A stretch of DNA of 64,000 nucleotides, taken from NCBI GenBank assembly GCA_023678885.1, contig CM042963.1, forward strand, positions 39,001,105 to 39,065,104, in the 5' to 3' direction. Under the pieces are notes generated by a model. That model did no database searches. It was not told where the DNA came from and saw nothing but the letters and a program-made list of their open reading frames with translations. Every line of letters begins with the position of its first letter. Within the stretch, counting starts at the first letter, position 1. Made by a program: the position numbers and the translations under genes. This DNA comes from Pogostemon cablin. Lineage: Eukaryota; Streptophyta; Magnoliopsida; Lamiales; Lamiaceae. Positions 11,605-22,767 of this stretch are shown one piece after another.

Positions 11605-13441
11605 CGTATTTAAAAAAAAAACTTATTTAACGAGCAACCTAATATAATATCATCACATGATAATTCGTAATATTTAGATCTTTCTACTTAATTCTAACTT
11701 TAGTATGGTTGTTTTGAGATATAAATATGTAAATATGTGTCATCATTATTGGTCTTGTTAAGTGGAAGATTATATCAACTATACTATGTATTGGTAAACT
11801 ACTCATGACTTATATTGCAATAAACTCCAACACCAAAGATTTAAAATTCAATGTAATTTTAATATTTCAACAACTCAATCTTTTTAATTAAAAAAACTCG
11901 AGACCAGAAAAAAAAATTCTTCATTTTAATCCTTTCAAGTTATGGAGTATATAGTAAAAATTCCATTTCACATGCATTAATTTAATTGTGCCATGAAATA
12001 AAGAATTAATGGTCATAATTAGGGTAGGCTAGTGCCTAATGGTATAGTTTTATTCAAATTCAACTCCAAAGTTTAATTTACCACACAGTTCCATTTCTCT
12101 CTTAATTCTTATACACAAGATTATCAAAAGTGCTAAAAAATGCAACAGAGGAAAATTAATTAATGGAATAAATAAAAAGATAAGAAAATATTGTAGTGTA
12201 TTAATTGAATGTGGATGTTACAATAGAGATATGGTAGGGCCATGGTGCTTAAATCCCCCATCCTATAGCAGATAAGTGCAAACATCAACCTCATCCCACC
12301 AAATGGATAACATCAACTTGCTGGATCCAATGTTTAAGGTAATGAATTAACTATATACCCAATTATATATAAATAAAATTACATTGAATTTATTTTCTAT
12401 TTAATTAATATTAGAATTTAATCCATATTCTTATACTATATAAATACACTTCTATGGCTTATTTTCTACCCCTAAAAAAAACCTTCACCATTTTTTATGT
12501 AGATATAGAGAAGTGTTACTTTTAAAAATATTTTGATATTTTTCAGGTAATAAATAAATGATAAAATATATTAATTCCTTATAAATATAATTCCTTATGT
12601 TAGTTTTTAATAAATTGTAATTCCTTAAAATGTAATTCCTTATACTTTAAAAACTTTTAATAAAAAATAATAATTAATTAAAATAAATTAATATAATTTT
12701 ATGTTGCTCTTTAATATTACCTACCTTAAAATATTATTCTATCTTTTTAGGAGTTTTTATCATCCACACATTCAAATTTAAATATTTTATATATGTATGT
12801 GTTAGAGATGTGATGTTATAATCTTTATTTACGATTTAAGCTAGCTAATCATTTTATATTCCGATTTATTATATATTATCCTCTTAAAATTTTCATTGTC
12901 CTTTCATCTAAAATGAAATTAATTAAACTAGGCACACAAACTTCAAATTCGTACAGCAAATTGCACAAGATATGAATTCTTCATAAAATTAGGTATCAAC
13001 ATGTTATAATTTATTACTTTCAAAAAATAAAATTGCAATAGTCTCACTAAAGACCGTCTTTACATTTTTTTTTATAATAAATAAATATGTAACTTTTGAT
13101 TAAAGATGATATCACATTTTATGTATACTACGAATTTTTCATAAAATAATTCCCTGTATGCATCACTATCATTTTTTAATTTGCAAATAAAATATTGTCA
13201 CTTTTTATCCGTCTGTATCACTTTTTATTAAAATATTATCACTTTTTATCCGTCTTGAAAACAAATAAAAAAAATAGATAGAAATATAATGTATTGAGAT
13301 GTTATTTATTTTGAAACCTTTTTTTTAGCTAATGAAACTAACCAAAAAAAATATAAAAAGTGTAATTATTGTGGTATAAATTAAGAGCGAAATAAATAAT
13401 GATAGTAATATACATACTGTATGTATGCATGTATTTCCTAC
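11605..13441. other. AT-rich intergenic DNA
   Basis: Very AT-rich, with many poly-A/T runs and no reading frame above background. A short minus-strand stretch at ~12250-12330 stays open for about 18 codons before a TAG (TGGTGGGATGAGGTTGATG) but has no convincing splice acceptor. I see nothing else. Confidence 0.4.
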
Positions 13442-13495
13442 CTCGTTGAGTGCAATTTGAGCACTAGCAACATAAGCATCATGAAAATCTTGAGC
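13442..13495 (-). other. Candidate orphan exon (54 bp)
   Basis: On the minus strand an open 18-codon segment (AQDFHDAYVASAQIALNE) is bounded by a good acceptor (CAACTTTCAG) and a good donor (GAG then GTAGGAAA). It is a multiple of three and has coding-like composition in AT-rich surroundings. No neighbouring exons could be joined to it and I do not recognise the protein. It may be part of a host gene with long introns, or a relic. Confidence 0.3.
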
Positions 13496-13868
13496 CTGAA
13501 AGTTGCATATATGTGTTAAAACTTAAAAACAACGAATCAAAGTTCAAAAGGGTACAACGCCTGGAGTCACACTAATTAACAACCACGAATATAGAAAAAA
13601 GTTATACTCTTCCATAAATATTTTATCAGTGGGGTGACTCCATCACTATATATGATTAACTATATTAGAAAATTAGCAAAATATCTAAAAAGTCTTCAAC
13701 GATATGAATTCAACTCACTAGAATTTACCCCATATCAAACTAGAAATTTTACTAATTAAAAAAAAAATCTAAAAGGTCATATGCAATTGCAAAGTTATTC
13801 TAAAAAGAAAATCACAATATATCTTCTAGAACAAACTTCTCAAACTGTTGTATCTATCTACCAATTTA

Positions 13869-14112
13869 TTAATCGAAAAAAACCCACAAACTTTACACCT
13901 ATTGCAAATTAATCCTTACTTTTGAGAAATTGTAAAAAAAACAATCACCTTTAAGTATTGTTGCAAAATAAACCCAATTTGTGACTAAATGTATGGGTTC
14001 TTTGGGTGCGTTTTGCAACCGTACTTAAAGGTTGTGTTTTTTTTTCAATTTCTAAAAAATGAAGATTAATTTACAATAACAGTAAAGTTCGTAATTTTTT
14101 TTTTGCAATTAA
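13869..14112. mobile_element. Fold-back element with ~110-bp arms
   Basis: The left arm (13869 to ~13978) and the reverse complement of the right arm (~13995-14112) align along their length, for example TGCAAATTAATCCTTA with TGTAAATTAATCTTCA and CACCTTTAAGTATTGTTGCA with CAACCTTTAAGTACGGTTGC. The loop is only ~15 bp. It has no coding capacity. Such structures are typical of fold-back MITEs; the target duplication could not be fixed. Confidence 0.65.
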
Positions 14113-15606
14113 CCGATACTCCATACTCCTAAACAACTTAATTTTCTCCCTTGGTTTTATACTGTTCCCTCCAAACATTCACAATACAATCTTTCTTTCC
14201 ACGTGTTACATCATTGTCTAAAAAAACTAACAAACAACTACTCCGTATGATATTGCAACACAAATAATTGAACATAAAAGTGAAATTTCAAGTGTTGCAG
14301 CATCCATACCCACACTAACAAGGCCAACTTGATTGGGTTTGAATATCAAACCAAATTACTAGGTAATTGACACTTGAGATCGTTCGATAAAAGTTCGTTT
14401 GTAATCGGTTAAATAAATATATCAATCAAGTTTGAACAAACTTTTGTATTCTATAAAATTAAAAGTTCGACTCAAGCTCGATATATGAAAATATGTAAAA
14501 TAGTGTAAAAATTTCAAACTATTCGAGTTTAACTCGTGTTTGGCTCGATAAAGGCTTGTTTGAGCTATTTTCAATTGCATATCAAACAAGCTCAAACATA
14601 TATTTTGAAGCTTGATAATATTTCAAACATTTCTTCGTTCGATTCTATTTGACCCATTAATGTGGAAACTTCTAACAAATATAAAGAAAGAAAGGGTCAA
14701 GTTCAGGCCTTTTCCGCAAAACATTTATGGGGCGTAGTGCACTAGTTATAATGCGTAATGTTTTCAAAGATAAAACGATTATATTTTTGACACGAGACGC
14801 ACCTTAAAGAGTGCAATCGGGAGCTTAACTTCTAAAGAATGCAATCGGGAGCTTACTATATTCCCCTTAACTCAATGCAATAACACAATGAATGTAAATC
14901 AGATGCTCTTCTATCCTCGCAATATATATTAGTGGTGAATTTCACCCATGCTTGGAGGATATATATGCAGGTGTTACTACAACTTTCATTGCAGGGTTAT
15001 TCATAATAGTGAAATTAGATTGGTAAAATCATAAACTAGGGCTGAGTTGTACAAAACCGTCTCACAATAAAATCATTTTATGTTTTTTTATTAGTTATTA
15101 CTTTTTTTAAAGACGTTACCTCTTTTCTTCTAGAAAAAAATGTTCATAAAATAGTTTACAACATTGTTATAACTTTTCATATAGTAATGGTTATCATTTT
15201 ATATCCGTTTTAAGAAAGTCATTAACGATTTTACACAAACTTTTACCTTAACCTATACTTCATCGTTACAATCTGATATAATTAATATTCCTCTCAAACA
15301 TCCAAATTTTGTGAAATAATTTATATCACTTACTAAAATTTAGGGTTATTTGGGTGCACCTATTGTATTGATACATCTTAAAATTCACAAGTTAAAAGTA
15401 TGAGTAATAAGTGTATTTCTATTTTAGTTTTTAATTATTTAAATTATTTAATTGTAATTTAATCTAACTGGAGAAATCATTTCGGTGCACCTATGCCACT
15501 TTTGAGATAAAAAATACACCACAGTTCATGTACACTAATATTAGATTGATACTAATTGGTAGTTTAATTTCAATGATTATTTTACCAACTTAAAATTAGA
15601 TATTTA
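14113..15606. other. AT-rich intergenic DNA with possible degenerate repeats
   Basis: Contains a stretch at ~14370-14650 rich in TCGATAAAGGCTTGTTTGAG and related words that resemble a dispersed plant repeat. It also has two GTGCAATCGGGAGCTTA-like copies at ~14810-14850. No gene or clear element boundary was found. Confidence 0.35.
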
Positions 15607-15615
15607 TTAATTAAT

Positions 15616-15805
15616 AGGTTAATTACGTCAAAAGTCTCGATCTTTTCACGAATTTCAAGTAAGTCTAAATTTTTCAATATTTACAAATAAGTTCTCAACC
15701 TTAAATTCGTTTTGCAAATTAAGCCCGATAAGCTAGAGGCCTGCCCGGTTTCTTATATGTCGATTTTTTCCATATCACCCCTCCAGCTGTATTTAAAAAA
15801 AAAAG
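15616..15805 (+). repeat. Left TIR of the Mutator-like element
   Basis: Matches the reverse complement of ~21070-21264 over ~190 bp at roughly 80% by eye. It ends near the poly-A following CTCCAGCTGTATTT. Confidence 0.75.
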
Positions 15806-16710
15806 CATTGATGAAGGTGATGTCGCTGTCTTCACTTCCAGCCGCTCGCCGTTGGCCGCCATCTGCCGCCGTGTTGCTTCCGCCCCGCCATCAGCCGCTG
15901 CCTGCTTGAAATTACCCTTCCGGTTTCTGACCGCCCATCTGCCGCCGTGTTTCCACCATCGCGCTGTTGGATAAACAAACCCAGTCGAAAGGCCGCCAGC
16001 CATACACCGTCCCGGTTCCCCACATTCCGCGATACGCCGATTCGAGCCCAGCCGCGAAGATCCCGTCAACTGCTGTCGCTCGCAGTTACTCAACTTTCAG
16101 TTGCCGTCAGATGTTGACCCCGTACCACCGTGCTCGTGTGACACCGTTGCGACGCCACCCTCGTCGACAGCATGTGAACGCGAGCCCTTGTGGGACCACC
16201 GCCAGGTCATGCCCAGTCTGCTGAAAGCTCTACTCCATTCTCCGGAAGAAATGCCCTCACCGGAGAACGCAAACTAGAATATATACATTTTTAATTTTCA
16301 AGTAGTTGGAAGAGCCTTGTAGCTTGTCCTTTTAAACATATAACGGGAATGTTGCAAAACGGAGAAGTGAGGCTTCGAGCGAGTGGAGATGGGCTTTTAT
16401 TACGTTCCTGGGAATACTGCTGCTTCACAGCTTGGCCATATTATTGTTTACAAGAGGTTCCCTCCTAACACGCTCTGAGCTTTTCCAGTGTAGCCAATGC
16501 AAGGATTTTGTATAGTCTCTCGCTGCTTTAATTTCCTCCTCCTCATCTTAATTATAATAAAAGTTGTTGGACGAAACCCATGGTTATAAGTGTTCTAGAA
16601 GCTCTCAGGTTGACTACTTTTTCTGATTATATTTAAGTTTATTTTATTCTCATATCATGTTATTCTTGTGAGTTTATGAGAGATCTCCCGATGGCGGCAC
16701 TAGACATGCA

Positions 16711-16834
16711 CCCCGGTTCGGAATCGTCGGTTCCGGTTCCAACGGAGGAGGAACCAGAACCGAACCGGGGTATAAGGTGTTCGGTTCGTGAACCGGCGGT
16801 TCCGGTTCCGGTTCGGAACCGCCGGTTTTTCGGT
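16711..16834. repeat. Left subterminal repeats of the hAT element
   Basis: Multiple GGTTCCGGTTC / GAACCGGCGG words in direct and inverted orientation, followed by a ~22-bp poly-T run. Candidate transposase-binding sites, inferred from position and repetition. Confidence 0.7.
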
Positions 16835-17449
16835 TTTTTTTTTTTTTTTTTTTTTGCATTTTTTTGTTTCTTTATGTTATATTTTTTTCGGTTTTTTTTT
16901 TGCATTTATCAGTTATTATGTGTAATTTATTTATTAAATAAATGAAACATGTGTAATTGAAAATGAAAATATTGAATTTGAATTAATGTAATAATAATAT
17001 CATTAAAATTGAAAACATGATGTATCATGTATGCACTATGCAATATTTCAAAGTTGATATTAAATTCATAATAATCAAACAATATTAATTAATGTGATCA
17101 CATAAAAAATTTAATTATTAAAGTCTAAACCATTACAATTTACAAATGTAGAAGTGTAGAGAACACTACAAGTTTACTTCCATGTCAACTACTCTATTGT
17201 TACACTTCAAAAATTTTAAAAATACAAACTTTATAAGATAAAATACAACAACATAATAGAGGAAAAAAAAAGTAAAAAAAAAGGACTTGAGCTTAAATTT
17301 AGGGTTAAACTTGAAAATTCAAGTTCAACTTAAATTTAAGTTGCCTACGTATCCTCGAAAGGAATCAAAGCCCACGTAGTTCTCTTAACTTACCTCAACT
17401 TACCTCTTTGGCTCCATGGAGGTGAATGGTGATGGCTTTTTTGTTTACT

Positions 17450-19792
17450 CTACCAATCTAACTCGCTTCCATATTCCGTAATTTCATCATCCGATCGGTC
17501 TTCTTCAATTTGATTTTGAATCCGTCTTTCCGCCTTTGACCAATCATCAAGCAAACACAAATTTTCTAAATTTGTCACACTTAAATTGGATCGTGTCGGA
17601 TCCAAAGTGAGATTACCAAGACTAAATGTTTGTTCGACGGCAACCGTAGAAGCGGGAGATGCAAAAACCTCTTTTACAATCAATGATAAAATAGGGAATG
17701 ACTTTGTTCTCCTTGACCACCACTTCAAAATATCAAAACTAGTTCCGCTTGTTTCAAACTCAAAAGTGTTAGTAAAATAAGAATCAAGTTCTTGAAAAGG
17801 ATTAGATATCACCCGTGCACGTTTTTGAGATCTAGCATCATAAAAACTATAAAATTTTTGAAGAGCATCATATTTCCTAGAATTATCAACACTATCACTA
17901 CTATCATCACCACTAGATTGATCATCATTTGTACCATTTTGTTCTTTATACTCCTTAAAATGTTCCTTTAGTAGATTATAAGTACTTGCAACTATGTCTT
18001 TAGGATTAGGAGCTTGTTGTCTAGTAGGAGAATCACAATTAGCATACAATGAATCATAGTAAAGCGTTAACAATTCTTCTAAACCATCTGTTCTAATACG
18101 TGGGTCCAACAATTTAGCAACTAAACACAAGTCCGGGATTTGAAAAAAATATTTTAACCACTTAGATTTCATGGAAAGAATAGCATTTGACAACAACGGG
18201 TGTGCTTCATTAGCACTAAAAACCATAGCAATTTTAACACAATTATCAACAACTAAATTTGAAGTAGGATAATAAACACCGGATAGTTCTTCCGTAGCAT
18301 CATTAAAAATTTGCAAAATATCACATAGAGTATAACATGTGTCCCATTGATTAGCAAACAAGATTTGACCACCCGCATCTTGTGAGTAAAAAGCACAAAT
18401 ATGATCTTTATAATCAAAAGAGTCATGCAACATTTTATACGTTGAATTCCAACGAGTTGAAACATCTAAAGAAAATTTTTTTGGGCGAATGTTCACAGAA
18501 TGTCAATATCTTTTCCACCTTTTAGTAACGGAAGGGTTTCTCATTATATACCATATAGCACTTTTAATAGGTTGAATGTGTGTTTTCAAAGCATTTATAC
18601 CATCTTGAACACATAAATTCAATATATGACAAATACATCTAACATGAAAAAATCTACCACCAATTGAGGGTTTGCAAATATCAATAAGACTTTCTAAACT
18701 AGCCGTATTAGCACTAGCATTATCAAATGAGATTGTAAAAATCATTGTAACTAAACCATATTCTTGCAAAATAGTACTAATTTTGTGAGCAATATTAACG
18801 GCGGTATGAGGAACATCAAATGATCTATAAGCAATTAATCTTTTTTGCAAATTCCATGAACTATCAATCCAATGACAAGTAATACCCATATAATCCGCTT
18901 TTTGCCAAAAATTGCTCCAAATATCCGAACATATAAACACTTTATGAGGTAATTGTTGCAAAATTTGTTTTAAAATCAAACCATACTCTTTAACAACTTT
19001 AGCAACACCAAGTTTACATTTATTACGATGCAAAGGTGGGGCTTGAGGATTTAAAGTGAGATTTACCCAATCTTGAAAAAAAACATTTTCGGCAAAGTTA
19101 AATGGCAAATGTTTGGTGCACATAAGTTTAAGGTATAATCTCAAATAATTAGGTTCATCAAATTTAAAAAGAGTGTTACCCGACGCCGATGAACCTTCTC
19201 CTCCGGAAGAGGCCGTGAACCCTCGTCCTATTTGTGTTTGACCGGTTGAGATGCCAATCTTGTCCGGATGCTTCGAGTTGATGTGCTTGATGAACGTTCC
19301 ATATCCTCCGCCATGCTTGAATTTATACTTAGTGCCACAATAGTTGCAAATAACTTTGAATTCATTCGAATTCTCAATCGCCTCCTTCTTGAAATGAATG
19401 GAAAATATATCGGAACGTAACACTTGTTGGGAACTTCGAGTCGATCCTCCGCCTCCGCTAGAGCCTCCGGCTCCGTCTCCGGTACCCGTACCCGTACCAC
19501 CCGAGGTTGGTTGACTTCCACTCGCCCTTTGTTGTGATTGACCTTGAGTATTATCGTTGTCGTCGTCGGAGGGGAAATCATCTCCAAGTATCTCCCTAAC
19601 ATTCAAGTTGAACAAATGAGGGGAGATTTCTTCATCCGAAGGAATATTTTCAAGTTCAATATCTTCTAGAGTTGGTGGAAGTTGGCGTGGTTCACGTGGA
19701 GGTGGTGGAGGACAATTTAAGGTGTTGGGTATGGATTTTCCTCTAGATGAAGAAGGTGAGGCACCGGATGAAGAAGAACCTCTTCTAGACAT
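17450..19792 (-). pseudogene. hAT family transposase with a single in-frame TGA
   Basis: Read from ATG at 19792, the frame stays open for 429 codons, meets TGA at 18503-18505, and continues in the same frame to a stop at 17450, about 780 codons in all. This is close to the length of plant hAT transposases. Domains in order: Ser/Pro/Gly-rich N-terminus; BED-type zinc finger (C149, C152, H170, H175); the central catalytic region (FDNASAN and HVRCICHILNL); PTRWNSTYKML-like segment SLDVSTRWNSTYKM just after the stop; and the C-terminal hAT dimerisation domain (~689-752, with ILKWW and FPILSLIVKEVFASPAST). It would cut and paste the element. The TGA lies in a segment that reads KRWKRY-stop-HSVNIRPKKF, so one substitution may have inactivated it. 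Sequencing error or readthrough is not excluded. Confidence 0.9.
18503..18505 (-). other. In-frame TGA in the hAT transposase
   Basis: The only interruption in ~780 codons. The codons on either side belong to the same conserved domain, so this is a nonsense change rather than a gene boundary. There is no ATG directly after it; the first plausible downstream codon is a GTG. Confidence 0.88.
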
Positions 19793-20239
19793 TTTTTTTA
19801 AATTGAAAAAAAGATGAATATATAAGATTTATGAACTAAAACCAAGAGACTAGAAGTAGAAGTATACTAATTAGTAGTATATGTGTGGGAAAGAATAGAA
19901 AATTATAATGAGAGAATTGAAATGAAAGTGATAATAAGAGAATTGAAATAAAAGACTACAATTTGAGATGAGATGAGATTGAGAACTTGAGTAGTTGAGT
20001 AGAAATGTAGAATCAATCAAGAATGTGGAATAGATTCAAATTGAGTATAGAAGAATAAGTAGTGTAGAGAAGAGAGTGTAGTAGTAGTAGAAGAAGTAGT
20101 AGATTGAATGTGAATGTTGTGTGCAAAAATTGATCACACTTGGAGGGTATTTATAGAGGATTGGAAGTGATCTCATCCATCCATTTCAAATTTTAAACAC
20201 AAAAAAATCTCAACCCTTGAATTTAAAAAAAAAAAAAAA

Positions 20240-20685
20240 AAATTTGCCGGAACTGCCGGTTTGAACCGGAACCGCCGGTTCCGCCGTCCATCTCCACCGT
20301 TGATCTTCAACGGTCACACGATCTCGGCCGCACGTTTGAATTTTCAAAATTCAAAAAAGCCCGCCTTCCCGCCTGAACCGCCGGTTCGAACCGGAACCGC
20401 CGGTTCACCTCCCCAACGGTCACTTTTTTGGGCCGTCGGATCTCCAACGGACAGTCGATCTTGGCCGTTCAAAAAAAAATAAAAAATAAAATAAAAAAAT
20501 AGAGGAACCGCCGGTTTTAACCGTGAATCGGCGGTTCGAACCGGCAGTTCCGGTTTGTGCTCGGCTGGAACCGAAACCGAACCGTGTTCTACCAGTTTCG
20601 GTTTCTTTTTTTACGGTTCCGAAATCGCCGGTTCCGGTTAAAACCGTCGGTTTTCCGGTTGGAACCGGCGATTCCGGTTAATCGG
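20240..20685. repeat. Right subterminal repeats of the hAT element
   Basis: More than a dozen GAACCGG / CCGGTTC / GCCGGTT words, mirroring the left end, with poly-A runs at 20224-20241 and ~20470-20500. Confidence 0.7.
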
Positions 20686-20717
20686 TGCATGTCTAGCGGC
20701 ACATGGCATCACCTTCA

Positions 20718-20885
20718 TCAATTCTGGGTAGGGGCCACGATTTCTGCTTGGAGAAGAAAGCTTCGCAGGCTCCTCTGCGATGGCAGATCTAGTATGCAGT
20801 TCTTCCCGACTTCTAGAATCTTCCTGTCGATAACCTTCTTGCACGCGGGCCCCACATCCTTGATGAAGTAGTTGTTTAGCGTCAC
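20718..20885 (-). pseudogene. Possible captured gene fragment in the Mutator-like element
   Basis: On the minus strand a 56-codon stretch is open and protein-like (segments VTLNNYFIKDVGPACKKV, KILEVGKNCILDLPSQ), ending at TGA 20718-20720. It lies between the hAT insertion and the right TIR of the Mutator-like element, is GC-richer than its surroundings, and has no own promoter or start. Mutator-like elements often carry host exons (Pack-MULEs), so this is my inference. I do not recognise the protein, and chance openness of a GC-rich frame is possible. Confidence 0.35.
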
Positions 20886-21069
20886 CTTCTACAGATCCGC
20901 CAGTTGTTCTTCTTCTTTTTGCTACTTTACTTTTCGCAGAAACTGGCAGAAGTCGGAGAATCTGGGAGGATTCCCGTTCTCCGGCGTAGCCTCCCAATCT
21001 GGGTCAATCATCAACGATTTCTGCGCGCTCTTCCTACCAGCCACCCAAGGCGACGTGTTACCTCTCTTT

Positions 21070-21264
21070 TTTCCATTTTTTTTAATACAGCTGGAGGGGT
21101 GATATGGAAAAAAATTGACATGTCAGCAATCGGGCAGATCTCCAGCTGCCCGGTGACTTAATTTACAAAACGAACTTAAGATCGAGAACTTATTTATAAA
21201 TATTAAAATGTTTGGACTTATTTAAAATTCGCGAAAAGGTCAAGACTTTTGGCGTAATTAATCC
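21070..21264 (-). repeat. Right TIR of the Mutator-like element
   Basis: Inverted copy of 15616-15805. It includes CAGCTGGAGGGGTGATATGG and the terminal TTTTGGCGTAATTAATCC. Confidence 0.75.
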
Positions 21265-21273
21265 TTAATTAAT

Positions 21274-21980
21274 TGGTATAATTTTTTGAATCAAAATCAA
21301 ATTCTCCAATAAAATTATCAACTAAAAGATTATTTCAAATTACATTCACAAGCAATCTAATACACTGTAGATTAATTTTAGTATTTTTAAGTTGTAGGTT
21401 CGCAAAGAGAAATTCACCCATAAATCTAGTTGACAAGAAAATTGCAAGTGGGATTATATTTGTTTGCAAAACGAAACGTGTTTTTCAAACCAGGGATGAA
21501 AATGAAATGCTACTTAAATAAATGGCGACTCTAGTACAGAGTTAGTTTGGAGGGCATATTTTTTGGCCTTGTATTGCTTCCAAAGGTTGTACAACGCCAT
21601 TCTTATATGGTAACCCCAAGTTTTTAAACTCTTCCAAGCTATTTTAATTTAACTAAATTTTTATTAAAAATAAAATAAAAAAAATGATAACCTAGGTCAA
21701 TAGTAGCCATTATTTTCGAATCCTGAATCAACTTGACATGGTATACGTGGCAGCGCCGCAGCGGGGCCACATTTTGTGAAAAATTCGTTGCTCAATACGA
21801 CCGTTTCAGCCGTCGTTTATCGCTTTCTAATATGAGTTTGCAGCCGTTGGATCATAGCATCATCCTTTTAATGTTAGGACCCACCCCTAGACCAAACTTT
21901 GCCCAATCCTGCCCTCCCTTTTCCAGCTATTACCCCTAAAGGTCGCCTTATTTTCAAGATGTGCCATTGCCTTCAGCTGC
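21274..21980 (+). promoter_or_regulatory. Upstream region of the serine-rich gene
   Basis: About 0.7 kb between the Mutator-like element and the TATA box. The part after ~21720 becomes GC-richer (ATACGTGGCAGCGCCGCAGCGG, with an ACGTGGC G-box-like core at ~21743-21752), as expected near a plant core promoter. Regulatory roles are inferred from position only. Confidence 0.4.
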
Positions 21981-21987
21981 TATAAAT
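21981..21987 (+). promoter_or_regulatory. Putative TATA box
   Basis: TATAAAT lies ~139 bp upstream of the ATG at 22120 and is followed by a pyrimidine-rich stretch suitable for a start site at ~22010-22020, giving a 5' leader of ~100 bp. Confidence 0.55.
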
Positions 21988-22119
21988 CAACCCTTTGACA
22001 CCAGCTATGTTTGCCAAACTGAAGAGCCTCAGGGCACTTAAAAAAAATATTAGTAAAATAATCCTCCGTTCTTCGCTCTCCTATCTCGGTAGTCTTTCTT
22101 TTGAATATAAGTATCATCG

Positions 22120-22767
22120 ATGCCTACTTATTCGAAGAAGTCGGGCGGACCTGTTATGCCGGTCGCGTCGGCGTTTCACAGATCCGGCCCGCTACGCAAT
22201 TCGGCAGATGTGTCGCCTTACACGCCTGCTCCGTCGTCGTTTGCCTCTTCCACCAGTTACTATTCTTCAACTGGTTTCTTCAACCAGCGCCGTTCTGCAT
22301 CTCCCACGCGCGTCAATCTTCACGCACTCTCCCCTCCACCGCCGACGCCGTCCGTTCGCTTCGCAATCGACAGATCCATATCCCCGGGACGTTCTATCGC
22401 TGCACCACCGCCGCGTAATCAGGTAGTTCAGAGGCGCAACAGCAATATTCCAAAGAGGACGTGCTTGTGCTCGCCTACCACGCATCCAGGTTCGTTTCGC
22501 TGCGCTTTGCACAAAAATAGCTTCGGAGGCGGTTCGGGGAATCACGCTATCCCGTACTCACCGAACCGGTTGAACATGAGGAGATCTGCGATGACGAATT
22601 CTCTGGTCCGGATCGGGACGGTGGAAGGCGATTTGATGAAGCGAGCTCTAGCGTCTTTGATTCGGCCATCGTCGCACCAGCAGCGCCGTCGAGCGGACTT
22701 CCAGCCGAGGCCTAGCCGTCTCTCGGTCATGTCGAAAGCCGAGGAAATTGCAGGTTTGGCTATTTGA
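22120..22767 (+). CDS. Serine-rich protein-like host gene
   Basis: Single-exon gene of 215 codons from ATG 22120 to TGA 22765-22767. The protein is basic and rich in Ser, Pro and Arg, with a low-complexity N-terminal two thirds. The diagnostic part is the Cys/His motif CLCSPTTHPGSFRCALHKN at residues 115-133, shared by a plant-specific family annotated as serine-rich protein-like. A conserved C-terminal helix region (SLVRIGTVEGDLMKRALASL, 161-180) follows. No signal peptide or membrane segment is visible. The molecular function of the family is not established. The start is chosen because it is the first ATG after the TATA box in this frame and the open frame has host-like GC-rich codon use. 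It is the only apparently intact host gene seen here, and it is close to transposons on both sides. Confidence 0.85.
   Translation: MPTYSKKSGGPVMPVASAFHRSGPLRNSADVSPYTPAPSSFASSTSYYSSTGFFNQRRSASPTRVNLHALSPPPPTPSVRFAIDRSISPGRSIAAPPPRNQVVQRRNSNIPKRTCLCSPTTHPGSFRCALHKNSFGGGSGNHAIPYSPNRLNMRRSAMTNSLVRIGTVEGDLMKRALASLIRPSSHQQRRRADFQPRPSRLSVMSKAEEIAGLAI

Larger units (their letters stand above)
16701..20695 (-). mobile_element. hAT transposon, almost intact
   Basis: About 4.0 kb, with terminal inverted repeats TAGACATGCACC (left) and GGTGCATGTCTA (right), flanked by a shared GCGGCAC (16694-16700 and 20696-20702). I can match 7 bp of the target duplication; hAT normally makes 8. Subterminal regions are packed with the word GAACCGG/CCGGTTC on both sides (16711-16834 and ~20240-20685), which is the usual place for hAT transposase-binding repeats. 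One transposase gene lies between them on the minus strand. The element is inserted inside the Mutator-like element. Confidence 0.92.
15616..21264. mobile_element. Mutator-like element with long TIRs, interrupted by a hAT element
   Basis: Terminal inverted repeats of ~190 bp: 15616 to ~15805 and the reverse complement of ~21070-21264 agree through TTAATTACG(T/C)CAAAAGTCT, ACAAATAAGTTCTC / ATAAATAAGTTCTC and CCATATCACCCCTCCAGCTG. The flanks share an AT-rich 8-9 bp direct repeat (TTAATTAAT at 15607-15615 and 21265-21273), the size expected for Mutator-like elements, although AT-rich flanks are weak evidence. Without the hAT insertion it would be ~1.65 kb. The interior is GC-rich and encodes no transposase, so it is non-autonomous and may carry captured host sequence. 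Confidence 0.75.

Noticed and set aside
14280..14345. Minus-strand exon-like stretch (QVGLVSVGMDAATLEIS)
   Set aside because: It is open in one frame but has no convincing splice acceptor or donor, and it borders a repeat-like region.
16834..16856. Poly-T run as a retroposon tail
   Set aside because: It lies inside the hAT element near its left end, next to subterminal repeats, with no retroposed gene attached.
21995..22426. Overlapping frames of 143 and 105 codons across the serine-rich gene
   Set aside because: They overlap the frame carrying the conserved Cys/His motif, lack any domain, and arise from the GC-rich codon use of the real gene.
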